Shown here: one piece after another, positions 1 to 7,640 of the stretch
Layout of the letters: every line of letters starts with the position of its first letter
Numbering within the stretch: the stretch's first letter is position 1
NCBI GenBank assembly: GCA_044233745.1
Contig: JBIIJN010000068.1
Coordinates: 1-14,785, forward strand
Direction of reading: 5' to 3'
Origin: UBA6165 sp044233745
GTDB lineage: Bacteria > Bacteroidota > Bacteroidia > Flavobacteriales_D > Crocinitomicaceae
DNA: 14,785 nucleotides
The notes under the pieces: model-generated
What the model was told of the DNA's origin: nothing
The model's database searches: none
Seen by the model: only the letters and a program-made list of their open reading frames with translations
Made by a program: the position numbers and the translations under genes

Positions 1-575
1 TGCATGTTTTGAAAATATGAAACCAGCTTGGATAAGGCTCTCGCTCTATGGCTTATTTTGTTTTTTTCATCTAAACTCATTTCGGCAAATGTGTTTGATA
101 AGTTCTCAGGAACAAAAATAGGGTCATAACCAAATCCGTTTGAGCCACTTTTTTTGAATGCAATTTCACCTTCAACAATACCCTCAAATTGAACGCTGGC
201 CCAATCGGCTTCCAACGAAAAGATGGTTCTAAATCGCGCTCGTCTATCTTCAATGTTTGCTAATGAGGATAATAATTTTTCAATATTGTCTGAATCAGAT
301 TTGTGTGCGCCGGCATATCGTGCTGAATAAACACCAGGCGCCATTTGCAATGAAAATACCTCAAGCCCTGTGTCGTCTGCAATGGTAGGAATGCCTGTGA
401 TTTGAAAAATGGTAGCCGCCTTAATTTTGGAATTTTCCTCTAAAGTGGCACCAGTTTCCTCGATGTCGTGGTGATATTGAATGTCTTCAAGCGAGAGCAA
501 TTCAATTGTTTTTGGAAGCAGGCTTCTGATTTCTTGAACTTTGTTGGTGTTGTGTGATGCGAATATGATTCTCAT
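1..575 (-). CDS. rdgB: XTP/dITP diphosphatase (RdgB/HAM1 family), 3' end outside the window
   Basis: Hydrolyses non-canonical purine nucleoside triphosphates (XTP, dITP, ITP) to the monophosphate and pyrophosphate in the cytoplasm, keeping deaminated bases out of DNA and RNA. Translating the complement from the ATG at 575 gives 191 codons without a stop before the edge. RdgB proteins are usually about 190-200 residues, so little is missing. Family motifs appear in order: SHNTNK (7-12, nucleotide binding), TGATLEENSKIKA (41-53), ADDTGLEV (66-73, with the catalytic/metal Asp pair), APGVYSARYAG (79-89), GSNGFGYDPIF (144-154) and KNKISHRARAL (171-181). The start overlaps the stop of the upstream O-antigen ligase gene as ATGA, so translation is probably coupled. 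It is the last visible gene of the minus-strand cluster that begins at rpmH. Identity is near certain; only the C-terminus is unseen. Confidence 0.96.
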   Translation of the reverse strand, partial: MRIIFASHNTNKVQEIRSLLPKTIELLSLEDIQYHHDIEETGATLEENSKIKAATIFQITGIPTIADDTGLEVFSLQMAPGVYSARYAGAHKSDSDNIEKLLSSLANIEDRRARFRTIFSLEADWASVQFEGIVEGEIAFKKSGSNGFGYDPIFVPENLSNTFAEMSLDEKNKISHRARALSKLVSYFQNM

Positions 576-2143
576 AGTGATGCTTTATTTTTCTCTTCAA
601 AAAAAGGCCTTTCTTGTTCTTGTTTCAAGAGAAAACTCAAGAAAAATGCTGCCAGAGACACGCCAACTTGTGTTTCTAAAGTGTCTTCAAAGAAATAAGA
701 AAAGGTAATGATGATTACAAACAAATAAAGCAAAATGGATTGTAAGCGAAAAGCAATTTGAATGGTGAGCAAGATGTTCATCAAAAATATAAGCAAGCCT
801 ATAATGCCCACCGAAATCCATATGGTTACAAATTGTTGGTGCGAATGAAGCCTGTTTTCTTCGAATAAGCGCGTTTGATTCAATTCGTATTGTTGATTAA
901 ACGCGTCTTGAACATCGCCAACACCAACTCCAAAAACCGGATGTTTTTTGATTAGGTCCCAACCCGTTCGCCAATATTCTATTCGCTGTTGTATCGTTGA
1001 ACCATTCGGATCGGCGCCTTCTAAGTGTTTTTGAAGCTCCATGGTGATGCGCGCCAATCGCGATTTCACGCCCCCCTCTGCATAAACAACCGATGGAATG
1101 CCATTGAAAATATTGTTGAGGTCTGCATCTGTTAATTGCGCAAATCCTTCAGCGTCTTTTCTTAGTCCAAGCGAAGACATATATCTGATCAAAGTCGGGA
1201 AAAAGTCTTGATGCTCTTGATTCAAATGTGCAATAGATTTACCAGTTTTAAGCTGGAGCATCGAGTCCAATTCTTCGTGGCATATGAAATAATGTATGTA
1301 ATATCCATTCTCGAGAATAATACTTGAGGTGTCGTGCTGATAGGAGCCACCTAAGCTTGTTTTTTCGCTCAGATTTTCTTTCGATATTGCCTCCTGTGGA
1401 ATGGGATAAACGGCACGATAGAAAATGAAACACACCAAAAAGGCGAGTAATGAAGCCGCAATAAATGCTGTTTTTTTATGTTTTTTGAATTGGTGAATTA
1501 AGCCCCAAAATATCAGCGCTACGGCGGTAATAACCAAACCGAAATAACCCGTAAGCACTTCCGATTTGTAGGCGTAGAATAGCAACCATATCGCACATGC
1601 ATAGTACAACACCGACCACCAATTTCGTTTTGTCCAAGCAGCATATAGTGCGAAGAAAAAAGAGAAAGTTACCATCAATGATAGTCTGATATGTGAACCA
1701 AACAACGACATTTCTCGGCTATCATGTTGATAGATTCCGACTTGATAGTTGATGAAATTAATCGTAGTTACAAGTATCACAGTAGCTATAAATGCGTGTA
1801 AAACAGCACTATATTTTTCAAAGCTTAAAGCCTTCGAGGATAAAATAACAACAGGAAAGAGCAATAGTGGGAGCTTAATTCTCAGGTCATTGAGGCCATA
1901 TTGGGTGTTTTCAGAATAGAGGAGAGAAAGGGCCAAGACTAAAAAAAGAGCTGTCAACATGAGCCCCGTTTTTTGTGATTTGAGTTGTTTTAGTTTTTCA
2001 ACAAAGTTTGCTTCAATAATCCAATTCAAAGCCATCAACAATCCACTGATGCTCAACACGATTTTGTTGAGCGGTAAGCCCACAGCAACGCCAAGAAGAG
2101 AAACGAAATGGATTTGGGCGTGAATACTTTGTTTGCTCAACAT
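572..2143 (-). CDS. O-antigen ligase / polymerase-like (Wzy_C family) integral membrane protein
   Basis: A 523-residue polytopic inner-membrane protein. Hydrophobic segments run from about 12-42, 60-76, 91-103, 113-133, 152-170, 176-215 and 226-243, then a large hydrophilic loop spans about 245-435, and further membrane segments cover about 438-463 and 469-507. The loop carries the features of the Wzy_C/O-antigen ligase family: YWRTGWDLIKKHPVFGVGVGD (split around 390-410) and the HSHQQF motif (433-438) immediately before a membrane helix, the place of the functional His in WaaL-type ligases. The segment TLIRYMSSLGLRKDAEG (317-333) matches, from memory, a stretch conserved in Bacteroidota members. 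Such proteins transfer or polymerise undecaprenyl-linked sugars on the periplasmic face, but the substrate cannot be read from sequence and no glycosyltransferase genes are nearby. The gene sits 6 bp after the S41 protease gene and overlaps rdgB by 4 bp, so it is very likely in the same operon. Polymerase rather than ligase is an open alternative. Confidence 0.87.
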   Translation of the reverse strand: MLSKQSIHAQIHFVSLLGVAVGLPLNKIVLSISGLLMALNWIIEANFVEKLKQLKSQKTGLMLTALFLVLALSLLYSENTQYGLNDLRIKLPLLLFPVVILSSKALSFEKYSAVLHAFIATVILVTTINFINYQVGIYQHDSREMSLFGSHIRLSLMVTFSFFFALYAAWTKRNWWSVLYYACAIWLLFYAYKSEVLTGYFGLVITAVALIFWGLIHQFKKHKKTAFIAASLLAFLVCFIFYRAVYPIPQEAISKENLSEKTSLGGSYQHDTSSIILENGYYIHYFICHEELDSMLQLKTGKSIAHLNQEHQDFFPTLIRYMSSLGLRKDAEGFAQLTDADLNNIFNGIPSVVYAEGGVKSRLARITMELQKHLEGADPNGSTIQQRIEYWRTGWDLIKKHPVFGVGVGDVQDAFNQQYELNQTRLFEENRLHSHQQFVTIWISVGIIGLLIFLMNILLTIQIAFRLQSILLYLFVIIITFSYFFEDTLETQVGVSLAAFFLSFLLKQEQERPFFEEKNKASL

Positions 2144-2149
2144 CAGTGA

Positions 2150-3811
2150 CTATTTTCCGCTTAGCATTTTTTTGTAGGCATCTGCATTGAGCAAAATATT
2201 TGAGGCTTCAACAAGCGCCTTGTCGTTTTTGAAACTGTTGATTACGCGACCTTTTTCAAAGTAATAGCGCGCCACAATTTCATCTTCCAAAAGTTCTATG
2301 ATTTCCGCTTTATATTTTTCAATATCTCTGTCTATTGAAGCCTTCACAATCTTCATGAGCTGGATGTATTCTGGACTGTCTTTGGTAAACAACTTTTCGC
2401 GTTCGCCACTTTCCAAAAGACTCAGCATAATCTCCTCGCTTTCCGTTGAGTATGTAATGTTTTTTTCAGAAATAAATTTTTTAAATTCCAAAAAGAGGGC
2501 ATCAGTCACTTTGAATTTATCAGCAGATTCGATGTTCGCGTTGAGATGCGCAAATTTGGTTGCAAAATCGAAAATCACATTTTCTAAAAGTAAGGTAATG
2601 GTTAATCTGCTATAGCTGCCTTCTTCAATTTCTATATCTGGATCAACGCCACGAGCATCTCGCACTTTTCGTCCGTTTTTAGTTTTGAAATATGTCACTT
2701 GAGACTCATCAAAAGCCTGTGCGGCCTCACCATCTTTTCTGCTAGAATAATCCAAACGCTGCACGCATCTCCCGGAAGGAGTATAGTATTTGGCTATGGT
2801 TAATTTTAATTGAGAACCGTATTTTAAAGGCATCACACGCTGCACCAAGCCTTTGCCAAAGGTATTGGACCCAATAATTATTGCACGGTCTAAGTCTTGA
2901 AGCGCACCTGCAACAATTTCACTCGCTGATGCCGACATGCCGTCTACCAAAACAGCAACAGGAATATTCAAATCAACTGGAGCACTTTCGGTAAGATAAA
3001 TTTTATTTTCTTCTTCAATTCTACCTTTGGTTCGAACCACTTCCTGTCCTCGAGGCACAAACATATTCACGATTTTCACTGCTTCAGTCAATACACCTCC
3101 ACCATTGCCGCGCAAATCAAAAATCAGTGAGGTCATCCCTTGTTTCACCAATTCGTCATAAGCCGTTTTTACTGAAATAAAGGCACGTTGAGAAAAAGAA
3201 GTCAGTTTGATATAACCTACGCCGTTGCCTACCATTGTGAAGTGGGGCACATCGTCGATTACTACTTCATCTCTGGTAATGTCGAATGTCATGTTTGTTC
3301 CGAATGGTCGTTGAATTTCAACTTGAATTTTTGTTCCCTTTGGTCCGCGCAGCAGATCACTAGCTTCATCTGGTTTTTTACCAGTCATAGATTTTCCGTC
3401 TATTGAAAGCAAGATGTCGCCCGTTTTTATTCCAGCTTTGTGTGCCGGATTGTTTTCAAAAATATCAGAAAATACAACTTGATTATTCACCGATCTCAGT
3501 CCAGCACCCACACCTCCATATTGACCGGTGGACATGAGTCGATAATCTTCAATATTCGACTCGTTAATCAAAACCGTGTAGGGGTCGAGTTCCATTAACA
3601 TGGCATCAATAGCTACCTTCATCAATTTACCAGGAATGGGTTTATCAACGAAATATTTGTCCAATTCCAAGGTGATCAACTCAATTAATTCTAAGTTTTT
3701 GATGATTTCGAAACCATCGCTCTGAGCCCCGAGTTGTTTGGGAATGAATAGAGAAAAGCAAAAGACAAATGTGAGTATAGCATTACGAAGCCTTGTTTTG
3801 TTCAATATCAT
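2150..3811 (-). CDS. S41 family C-terminal processing peptidase (CtpA/Prc-like), exported
   Basis: A 553-residue serine protease that trims or degrades periplasmic proteins from their C-termini. An N-terminal signal peptide (basic residues at 5-9, hydrophobic 11-23, likely cleavage after GAQ near 30) points to export. A PDZ domain covers about 90-170 (GQYGGVGAGL, then AGIKTGDILLSIDGKSM). The peptidase core follows: GYIKLTSF (199-206), FDLRGNGGG (231-239), then GMSASASEI (291-299) and TFGKGLVQ (317-324). By alignment to E. coli Prc, where the Ser and Lys are 25 apart, the catalytic dyad is Ser295 and Lys320. A helical extension of about 150 residues follows the core. The start at 3811 is the only one that gives the whole signal peptide, and it makes the gene overlap the end of rnpA by 29 bp in another frame. 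Placement after rnpA fits the co-transcribed cluster. The protein substrate is unknown. Confidence 0.94.
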   Translation of the reverse strand: MILNKTRLRNAILTFVFCFSLFIPKQLGAQSDGFEIIKNLELIELITLELDKYFVDKPIPGKLMKVAIDAMLMELDPYTVLINESNIEDYRLMSTGQYGGVGAGLRSVNNQVVFSDIFENNPAHKAGIKTGDILLSIDGKSMTGKKPDEASDLLRGPKGTKIQVEIQRPFGTNMTFDITRDEVVIDDVPHFTMVGNGVGYIKLTSFSQRAFISVKTAYDELVKQGMTSLIFDLRGNGGGVLTEAVKIVNMFVPRGQEVVRTKGRIEEENKIYLTESAPVDLNIPVAVLVDGMSASASEIVAGALQDLDRAIIIGSNTFGKGLVQRVMPLKYGSQLKLTIAKYYTPSGRCVQRLDYSSRKDGEAAQAFDESQVTYFKTKNGRKVRDARGVDPDIEIEEGSYSRLTITLLLENVIFDFATKFAHLNANIESADKFKVTDALFLEFKKFISEKNITYSTESEEIMLSLLESGEREKLFTKDSPEYIQLMKIVKASIDRDIEKYKAEIIELLEDEIVARYYFEKGRVINSFKNDKALVEASNILLNADAYKKMLSGK

Positions 3812-4175
3812 AAATCAATTTTTTAAATAGTTTGACTATATCTTTTTTTGCGCTTGATAAAGAAATATCTGCATCTCCAGCATACACCAAAAATAACGAT
3901 ACGGCGATTTCTTTCCCAAGTAGTTTTTCCTCGAGCATGTTTTTTTCTAACCGAATAGCTTCGCGAATATAACGACGTATTTGATTGCGTGTTGTAGCGT
4001 TTCTAAATTTCTTTTTCGGAACAACCAATACGATCTGAAAAGGCACGTTTTTGACCGTACTAATACTGTATTTTAAATAGAATGGAAAGGACTTTACATC
4101 TCTACCTTCTCGATAAAGTGTTTCGATATCTTTTTTCGAACAAAGTTTATATGCCTTTCCGAATGTGAAATTCAT
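3783..4175 (-). CDS. rnpA: Ribonuclease P protein component
   Basis: The 130-residue basic protein subunit of RNase P, which helps the catalytic RNA remove 5' leaders from pre-tRNAs. The N-terminal part (FGKAYKLCSKKDIETLYREG, 5-24) and the central strand plus helix (VVPKKKFRNATTRNQIRRYI, 51-70, then REAIR) match the family. In the signature RNR motif the third residue is Gln here (RNQIRR), a mild variation within an otherwise typical helix. Length is normal (about 110-135). It follows rpmH, the near-universal arrangement, at a distance of 142 bp with a candidate terminator in between. Its last codons overlap the start of the S41 protease gene. No Bacteroidota-type -7 box was found directly upstream, so it probably depends on readthrough from the rpmH promoter. 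Confidence 0.95.
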   Translation of the reverse strand: MNFTFGKAYKLCSKKDIETLYREGRDVKSFPFYLKYSISTVKNVPFQIVLVVPKKKFRNATTRNQIRRYIREAIRLEKNMLEEKLLGKEIAVSLFLVYAGDADISLSSAKKDIVKLFKKLIYDIEQNKAS

Positions 4176-4216
4176 GCAGAACGAATAAATTAAATTCAGT
4201 TTGAATATCCTACAAA

Positions 4217-4247
4217 CAAAAAAAGGTTCAATCTAATGATCAAACCT
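4217..4247 (-). terminator. Candidate intrinsic terminator between rpmH and rnpA
   Basis: Read on the minus strand, AGGTTTGATC, loop ATTA, GATTGAACCT form a 10-bp stem with two adjacent G-T wobbles, followed directly by a run of seven T. The stem occupies 4224-4247 and the T run 4218-4224. It lies 70 bp after the rpmH stop and 41 bp before the rnpA start, so it could end a share of rpmH transcripts and lower rnpA-operon expression. The stem is only moderately GC-rich, so partial termination is more likely than complete. The plus-strand reading has no equivalent T run. Confidence 0.6.
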
Positions 4248-4317
4248 GGAATATTTTGTAAGAAAAATTATTCTATTGCACCACTAATGCACGCTCGATG
4301 CATTTTGTTCAATTGAA

Positions 4318-4476
4318 TTATCTCTTGTGTGTTCCTTCAGAAGACACAGTCAATTTTTTTCTACCTTTTCTTCTACGAGAGGCCAATACTTTGCGACCAT
4401 TCTTAGTAGCCATACGACTTCTGAAACCGTGCTTATTTTTTCTCTTTCGGACTGATGGTTGAAACGTTCTTTTCAT
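4318..4476 (-). CDS. rpmH: Large ribosomal subunit protein bL34
   Basis: A short gene of 52 codons on the complement, from the ATG at 4476 to TAA at 4318. The product starts MKRTFQPSVRKRKNKHGF, continues RSRMATKNGRKVLASRRRKG and ends THKR, the classic very basic L34 sequence. L34 is a late-assembling component of the 50S subunit that binds 23S rRNA. The length suits Bacteroidota, which carry a slightly longer C-terminal tail than the 46 residues of E. coli. It is the first gene of the minus-strand cluster, with its own Bacteroidota-type promoter at 4520-4549. The identity is unambiguous despite the small size. Confidence 0.98.
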   Translation of the reverse strand: MKRTFQPSVRKRKNKHGFRSRMATKNGRKVLASRRRKGRKKLTVSSEGTHKR

Positions 4477-4519
4477 TTTTTCGATTCTTAAACTTAGCTA
4501 GGGGCTAAAAATTGGATTG

Positions 4520-4549
4520 CAAAGATAGACTTTTTTTTATTCGGGCAAA
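4520..4549 (-). promoter_or_regulatory. Candidate rpmH promoter (Bacteroidota -33/-7 type)
   Basis: On the minus strand TTTG (4549-4546) is followed after 18 nt by TATCTTTG (4527-4520), a match to the Bacteroidota sigma-ABfr consensus TTTG...TAnnTTTG with a slightly short spacer. Transcription would start near 4513, giving an rpmH leader of about 37 nt. That leader contains a small inverted repeat (TTAGC, 5-nt loop, GCTAA at 4494-4508). Confidence 0.65.
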
Positions 4550-4594
4550 TAAATTCGTAAAAAAATAGAGAAAAATTAAGGAGTGCAATCTGAA

Positions 4595-4626
4595 TTTGTT
4601 TAGTTGAGTTTTTTACTTTAGGTTTG
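4595..4626 (+). promoter_or_regulatory. Candidate promoter of the T9SS cargo gene
   Basis: TTTG at 4595-4598 and TAGGTTTG at 4619-4626 are separated by 20 nt, a full match to the Bacteroidota consensus in both boxes and spacing. The ATG at 4645 lies 18 nt after the -7 box, so the leader would be about 12 nt. It is divergent from the rpmH promoter; the two -33 boxes are about 45 bp apart. This is the best promoter match in the window. Confidence 0.75.
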
Positions 4627-4644
4627 TAGTCGATTTTTCAAAAC

Positions 4645-6858
4645 ATGATTACAATGAAAAGCCCTAAATTTAAATTTTTATCAGTTCTTTTTTTTTCCCT
4701 AGTTTTCAATGCTCATGCGCAGGTTCAAACCATATGGACAGAAGATTTTAATAATGGATGCACAGGTGGTTGTTATGCCTCAGCATTCAATGGAATCAAT
4801 GGCGCTTGGTCGGTAACTTCTCCAGGAGCCAACGGAAATGTAGCCAATGACTGGTTTGTAAGTGGTGCGGAATGTGGTATGTTACCCGGGCAATGTGGTA
4901 TTGATTGCGGGGCAACAAATGCATCGTTACACATCAGTGTGAATGTAAGCATAATGGGAATCGACTTAATTGATTTGGGAGCGGCCTATCTGGCTGGTGG
5001 TGCAGCATTAGGTGGAGACGCCACAACCAATAGAAGAGCTGAATCACCTGTCATTAATTCAACAGGGTTTACGAACCTACAATTATCTTTCAGTTACATC
5101 GAAAATGGGCAAGGCTCCATTGATAATGCTGAAGTTTGGATATTCGATGGTGCAACTTGGGCGCTTTTAGCTGATATGGCTAAAACGAACTGTTGTGATG
5201 GTGGTGGGGCATCAACACCTTGTACAGGAAATAACCAAGGGCTATGGTCCCAGTTTGCGATCAATATGCCCGCAAGCACTTTCAATAATCCTAACCTTCG
5301 AATTGGATTTAGATGGGTGAATAACAACGATGAATTGGGCACCGATCCTTCTGTAGCCATTGACAATGTTGTTATTACTGCCGAACCTGCTGGTGGTGGT
5401 GGGGCACCGGTTGCAGATTTTACTTTTCTCCCTGCTAATCCATGTGTTGGCGCACAAGTTACTTTTACTGACAATTCAACGGGTACCGTGAATCCAGCGT
5501 ACAATTGGAATTTTGGGCCCAATGCTATTCCTCCAACAGCCAATACTGTCGGTCCACATACCGTTGTATTCACAACGCCGGGTATTCAAACTGTGTCATT
5601 GACTGTTACCAATGGCGATGGCAGTGGAAGTAATACTTTAACTCAAGATGTAAATGTATCTCCTGGTCCTACTGTAACAGCATTTCCCAATATTACCATT
5701 TGTAGTGGAGGCAGCACCGTGATTTCTGCTTCAGGTGCCAATGCCTATCAATGGGACAATGGGCTTGGTATAGGTGCATCGCATACTGTTAGTCCTACAG
5801 TAACTACAACGTATAACGTGGTTGGTGTTGATTTGGCGGGTTGTGCAGGAACTGCCTCTGTTACAGTTACCGTAAGCGGTGTTGGACCAACTTTAGTCAT
5901 GTCGGCTGTTGATGCGCTTTGCTTTGGTACAGCGACAGGTCAGGCGAGTGTAGTGGCTACTGGCTCTGGGCCGTTCAGCTACAGCTGGTCACCCACAGGA
6001 GGTACTTATGCAACAGCAAACAACCTTTTCCCAGGTAATTACACGGTTTCTGTAACTGACGCGCAGGGTTGTATTTCAACAGGTTCAGCCACTGTTGCTT
6101 CTCCTTCTCAGATTGTGCCTAACGGTTCAGTAACGAATACAGATTGTAACATCAACAATGGCTCGATTTTGGTGAATCCAAGTGGCGGCAATGCACCTTA
6201 CTCATATGTATGGTTACCCGGAGGCTCAACCAACGCTTTGCTTGCTAATTTGGGAGCTGGTGCTTACCAAGTGAACATTACTGATGCTAATAATTGTTCT
6301 GTAAGTGCCAACTTCTCAGTAGAACTCAATAATAGCTTTATTGTTTCCGTAGATCCTCCGGTTTCAACTATCCAATACCAAGAATCTGTCTTATTGGATG
6401 TTACAATTGTTCCAGATGTTCCAGGAGCAACATATTCGTGGTCACCAATAGCAGGATTGAGCTGTACAGATTGTCCGAATCCAATTGCTGCGCCTATTTC
6501 GAACACCACTTATACAGTAACGGTTACAGCACCCAACGGTTGTACGCAAACCGCTCAGGCTACTGTGAATGTGCAACTTCCTTGTGGAGCTGCGTTTATG
6601 CCAACGATTTTCTCCCCGAATGGTGATAATTTGAACGATGAATTATGCCTCATGGGTAGTTGCGTACAAACAATGACCTACTCAATTTATAATAAATGGG
6701 GTGAGCTTGTTTTTTCTTCCAATAAACAATCAGATTGCTGGGATGGTACATTTAGAGGAAAACCTGCTCCAATGGGGGGTTACGCCTATAAACTGCAGGT
6801 TACATTGACAGATGGAACAATTCAAGAAGAATCAGGAAACATTACTTTAGCACGATAA
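4645..6858 (+). CDS. Secreted multidomain surface protein with type B (CHU_C, gliding-motility-type) T9SS sorting domain
   Basis: A 737-residue exported protein. A signal peptide (hydrophobic 11-25, likely cleavage at AHA-Q near 25/26) leads to an N-terminal domain at about 27-247 that resembles the jelly-roll/MAM-like modules of Bacteroidota surface proteins: it opens with WTEDFNNGC and ends FRWVNNNDELGTDPSVAIDNV (split, 223-243). It has many Cys residues. A GGGG linker follows, then a PKD-like domain (255-338, VADFTFLP to TLTQDVNV), an Ig-like repeat (343-411), SprB-like repeats (about 425-485 and 500-560, with YSWSPTGG and GNYTVSVTDAQGC), another Ig-like repeat (566-643), and the C-terminal sorting domain from about 650 (FMPTIFSPNGDNLNDE, IYNKWGELVFSS, WDGTFRGKPAPMGGYAY). 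The protein is predicted to cross the outer membrane by the type IX system and to attach to or leave the surface. Adhesion is plausible but unproven; no catalytic motif was seen. ATG at 4654 is an alternative start. Confidence 0.93.
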   Translation: MITMKSPKFKFLSVLFFSLVFNAHAQVQTIWTEDFNNGCTGGCYASAFNGINGAWSVTSPGANGNVANDWFVSGAECGMLPGQCGIDCGATNASLHISVNVSIMGIDLIDLGAAYLAGGAALGGDATTNRRAESPVINSTGFTNLQLSFSYIENGQGSIDNAEVWIFDGATWALLADMAKTNCCDGGGASTPCTGNNQGLWSQFAINMPASTFNNPNLRIGFRWVNNNDELGTDPSVAIDNVVITAEPAGGGGAPVADFTFLPANPCVGAQVTFTDNSTGTVNPAYNWNFGPNAIPPTANTVGPHTVVFTTPGIQTVSLTVTNGDGSGSNTLTQDVNVSPGPTVTAFPNITICSGGSTVISASGANAYQWDNGLGIGASHTVSPTVTTTYNVVGVDLAGCAGTASVTVTVSGVGPTLVMSAVDALCFGTATGQASVVATGSGPFSYSWSPTGGTYATANNLFPGNYTVSVTDAQGCISTGSATVASPSQIVPNGSVTNTDCNINNGSILVNPSGGNAPYSYVWLPGGSTNALLANLGAGAYQVNITDANNCSVSANFSVELNNSFIVSVDPPVSTIQYQESVLLDVTIVPDVPGATYSWSPIAGLSCTDCPNPIAAPISNTTYTVTVTAPNGCTQTAQATVNVQLPCGAAFMPTIFSPNGDNLNDELCLMGSCVQTMTYSIYNKWGELVFSSNKQSDCWDGTFRGKPAPMGGYAYKLQVTLTDGTIQEESGNITLAR

Positions 6859-6878
6859 TTTTTACAACAATATCCGAT

Positions 6879-7640
6879 ATGTCAACATTTGGTTCCAATT
6901 TGGAATTACATCAAAAAATAGGCGATTCTCTTCATAAATTGTCAAAGAGCGAATTGTCAATCCAAGAACTGGAAAATCTACTAGGTTTTTCTAGAGAGTT
7001 GTATGAAAGAATTTTGGTTTTACGCTACAAAGCCTTCGAAAATCAAATTCACGGTGAAAGGAATGTTGTTGTGCCGCAGCCTGAGAACAAAGTCCAACCA
7101 GCAGTAGAAGAGCTAATTGTGCCAGACGAACCACCAGCTATTGAGTTTGCTTTGTTTGGTGAAATGCCAGAGCAAAGCTCGCAAGCAGCTGATGTGCCTT
7201 TTGTTTTAGAACCTATATTGGAAAAATCAGCTCCATCTGAACCTGTAGTTTCCGAACCAAAATTGGCTGTTCAAGAACCTGTGGCTCAAACGGATGCCAA
7301 AACTGCTGATGCTCCGGCAACTCAAAACACGTCAAGCGGATCTTTATTGGATAAACTGACTTCCAACAATTTGTCAAATAGTTTGGGCGACCAATTGAAA
7401 AAGTCTCATATTGATTCATTGGTAAGTGTTTTAACGCTAAACGACAGAATTCGATTTACTAAAAATTTGTTTGACGCTAACTCTGATACCTTCAACGCCG
7501 CAATTCAACTGCTTGATGCACAAAAATCTGTTGCAGAAGCAAGAGACTTGTTGGGGCAGTATGCTTCACGGTATGAATGGGATTTAGAAGACAATAATAC
7601 CATAGATTTCTATGAATTTGTTGAGCGCCGTTATGCATAA
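6879..7640 (+). CDS. Conserved-looking hypothetical protein with acidic Pro/Ala-rich linker
   Basis: The function is not recognised. The 253-residue product has three visible parts. Residues 1-57 are helical and amphipathic (LSIQELENLLGFSRELYERI). Residues about 65-150 are a low-complexity linker rich in Pro, Glu, Val and Ala. Residues about 155-253 form a helical C-terminal domain with LNDRIRFTKNLFDANSDTFN (187-206) and the ending FYEFVERRYA. From memory, the pattern of L-N-D-R-F, an N-x-LF step and a terminal F-x-x-x-V-x-R-R-Y/F recurs in uncharacterised Bacteroidota proteins, so it may be a phylum-restricted family; that is recall, not a search. There is no signal peptide or membrane segment, so it is probably cytoplasmic. 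It begins 20 bp after the surface-protein gene and its stop overlaps the start of the M28 peptidase gene, so the three are likely co-transcribed. Confidence 0.8.
   Translation: MSTFGSNLELHQKIGDSLHKLSKSELSIQELENLLGFSRELYERILVLRYKAFENQIHGERNVVVPQPENKVQPAVEELIVPDEPPAIEFALFGEMPEQSSQAADVPFVLEPILEKSAPSEPVVSEPKLAVQEPVAQTDAKTADAPATQNTSSGSLLDKLTSNNLSNSLGDQLKKSHIDSLVSVLTLNDRIRFTKNLFDANSDTFNAAIQLLDAQKSVAEARDLLGQYASRYEWDLEDNNTIDFYEFVERRYA

Noticed and set aside
4531..4538. Run of T on the plus strand between the divergent promoters
   Set aside because: No stem precedes it, so it is not an intrinsic terminator; it falls in the spacer of the minus-strand rpmH promoter.
5391..5405. GGT/GGG-rich stretch that might suggest a G-quadruplex or microsatellite
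   Set aside because: It encodes the Gly linker before the PKD-like domain and has too few G runs to matter.
5094..5573. Minus-strand open frame inside the surface-protein gene
   Set aside because: It is a shadow of the repetitive, Gly/Thr-rich plus-strand gene without promoter or recognisable domain.
7612..7632. Upstream ATG for the M28 peptidase at 7612
   Set aside because: ATG 7633 gives a more typical signal peptide and a shorter overlap; 7612 cannot be fully excluded.
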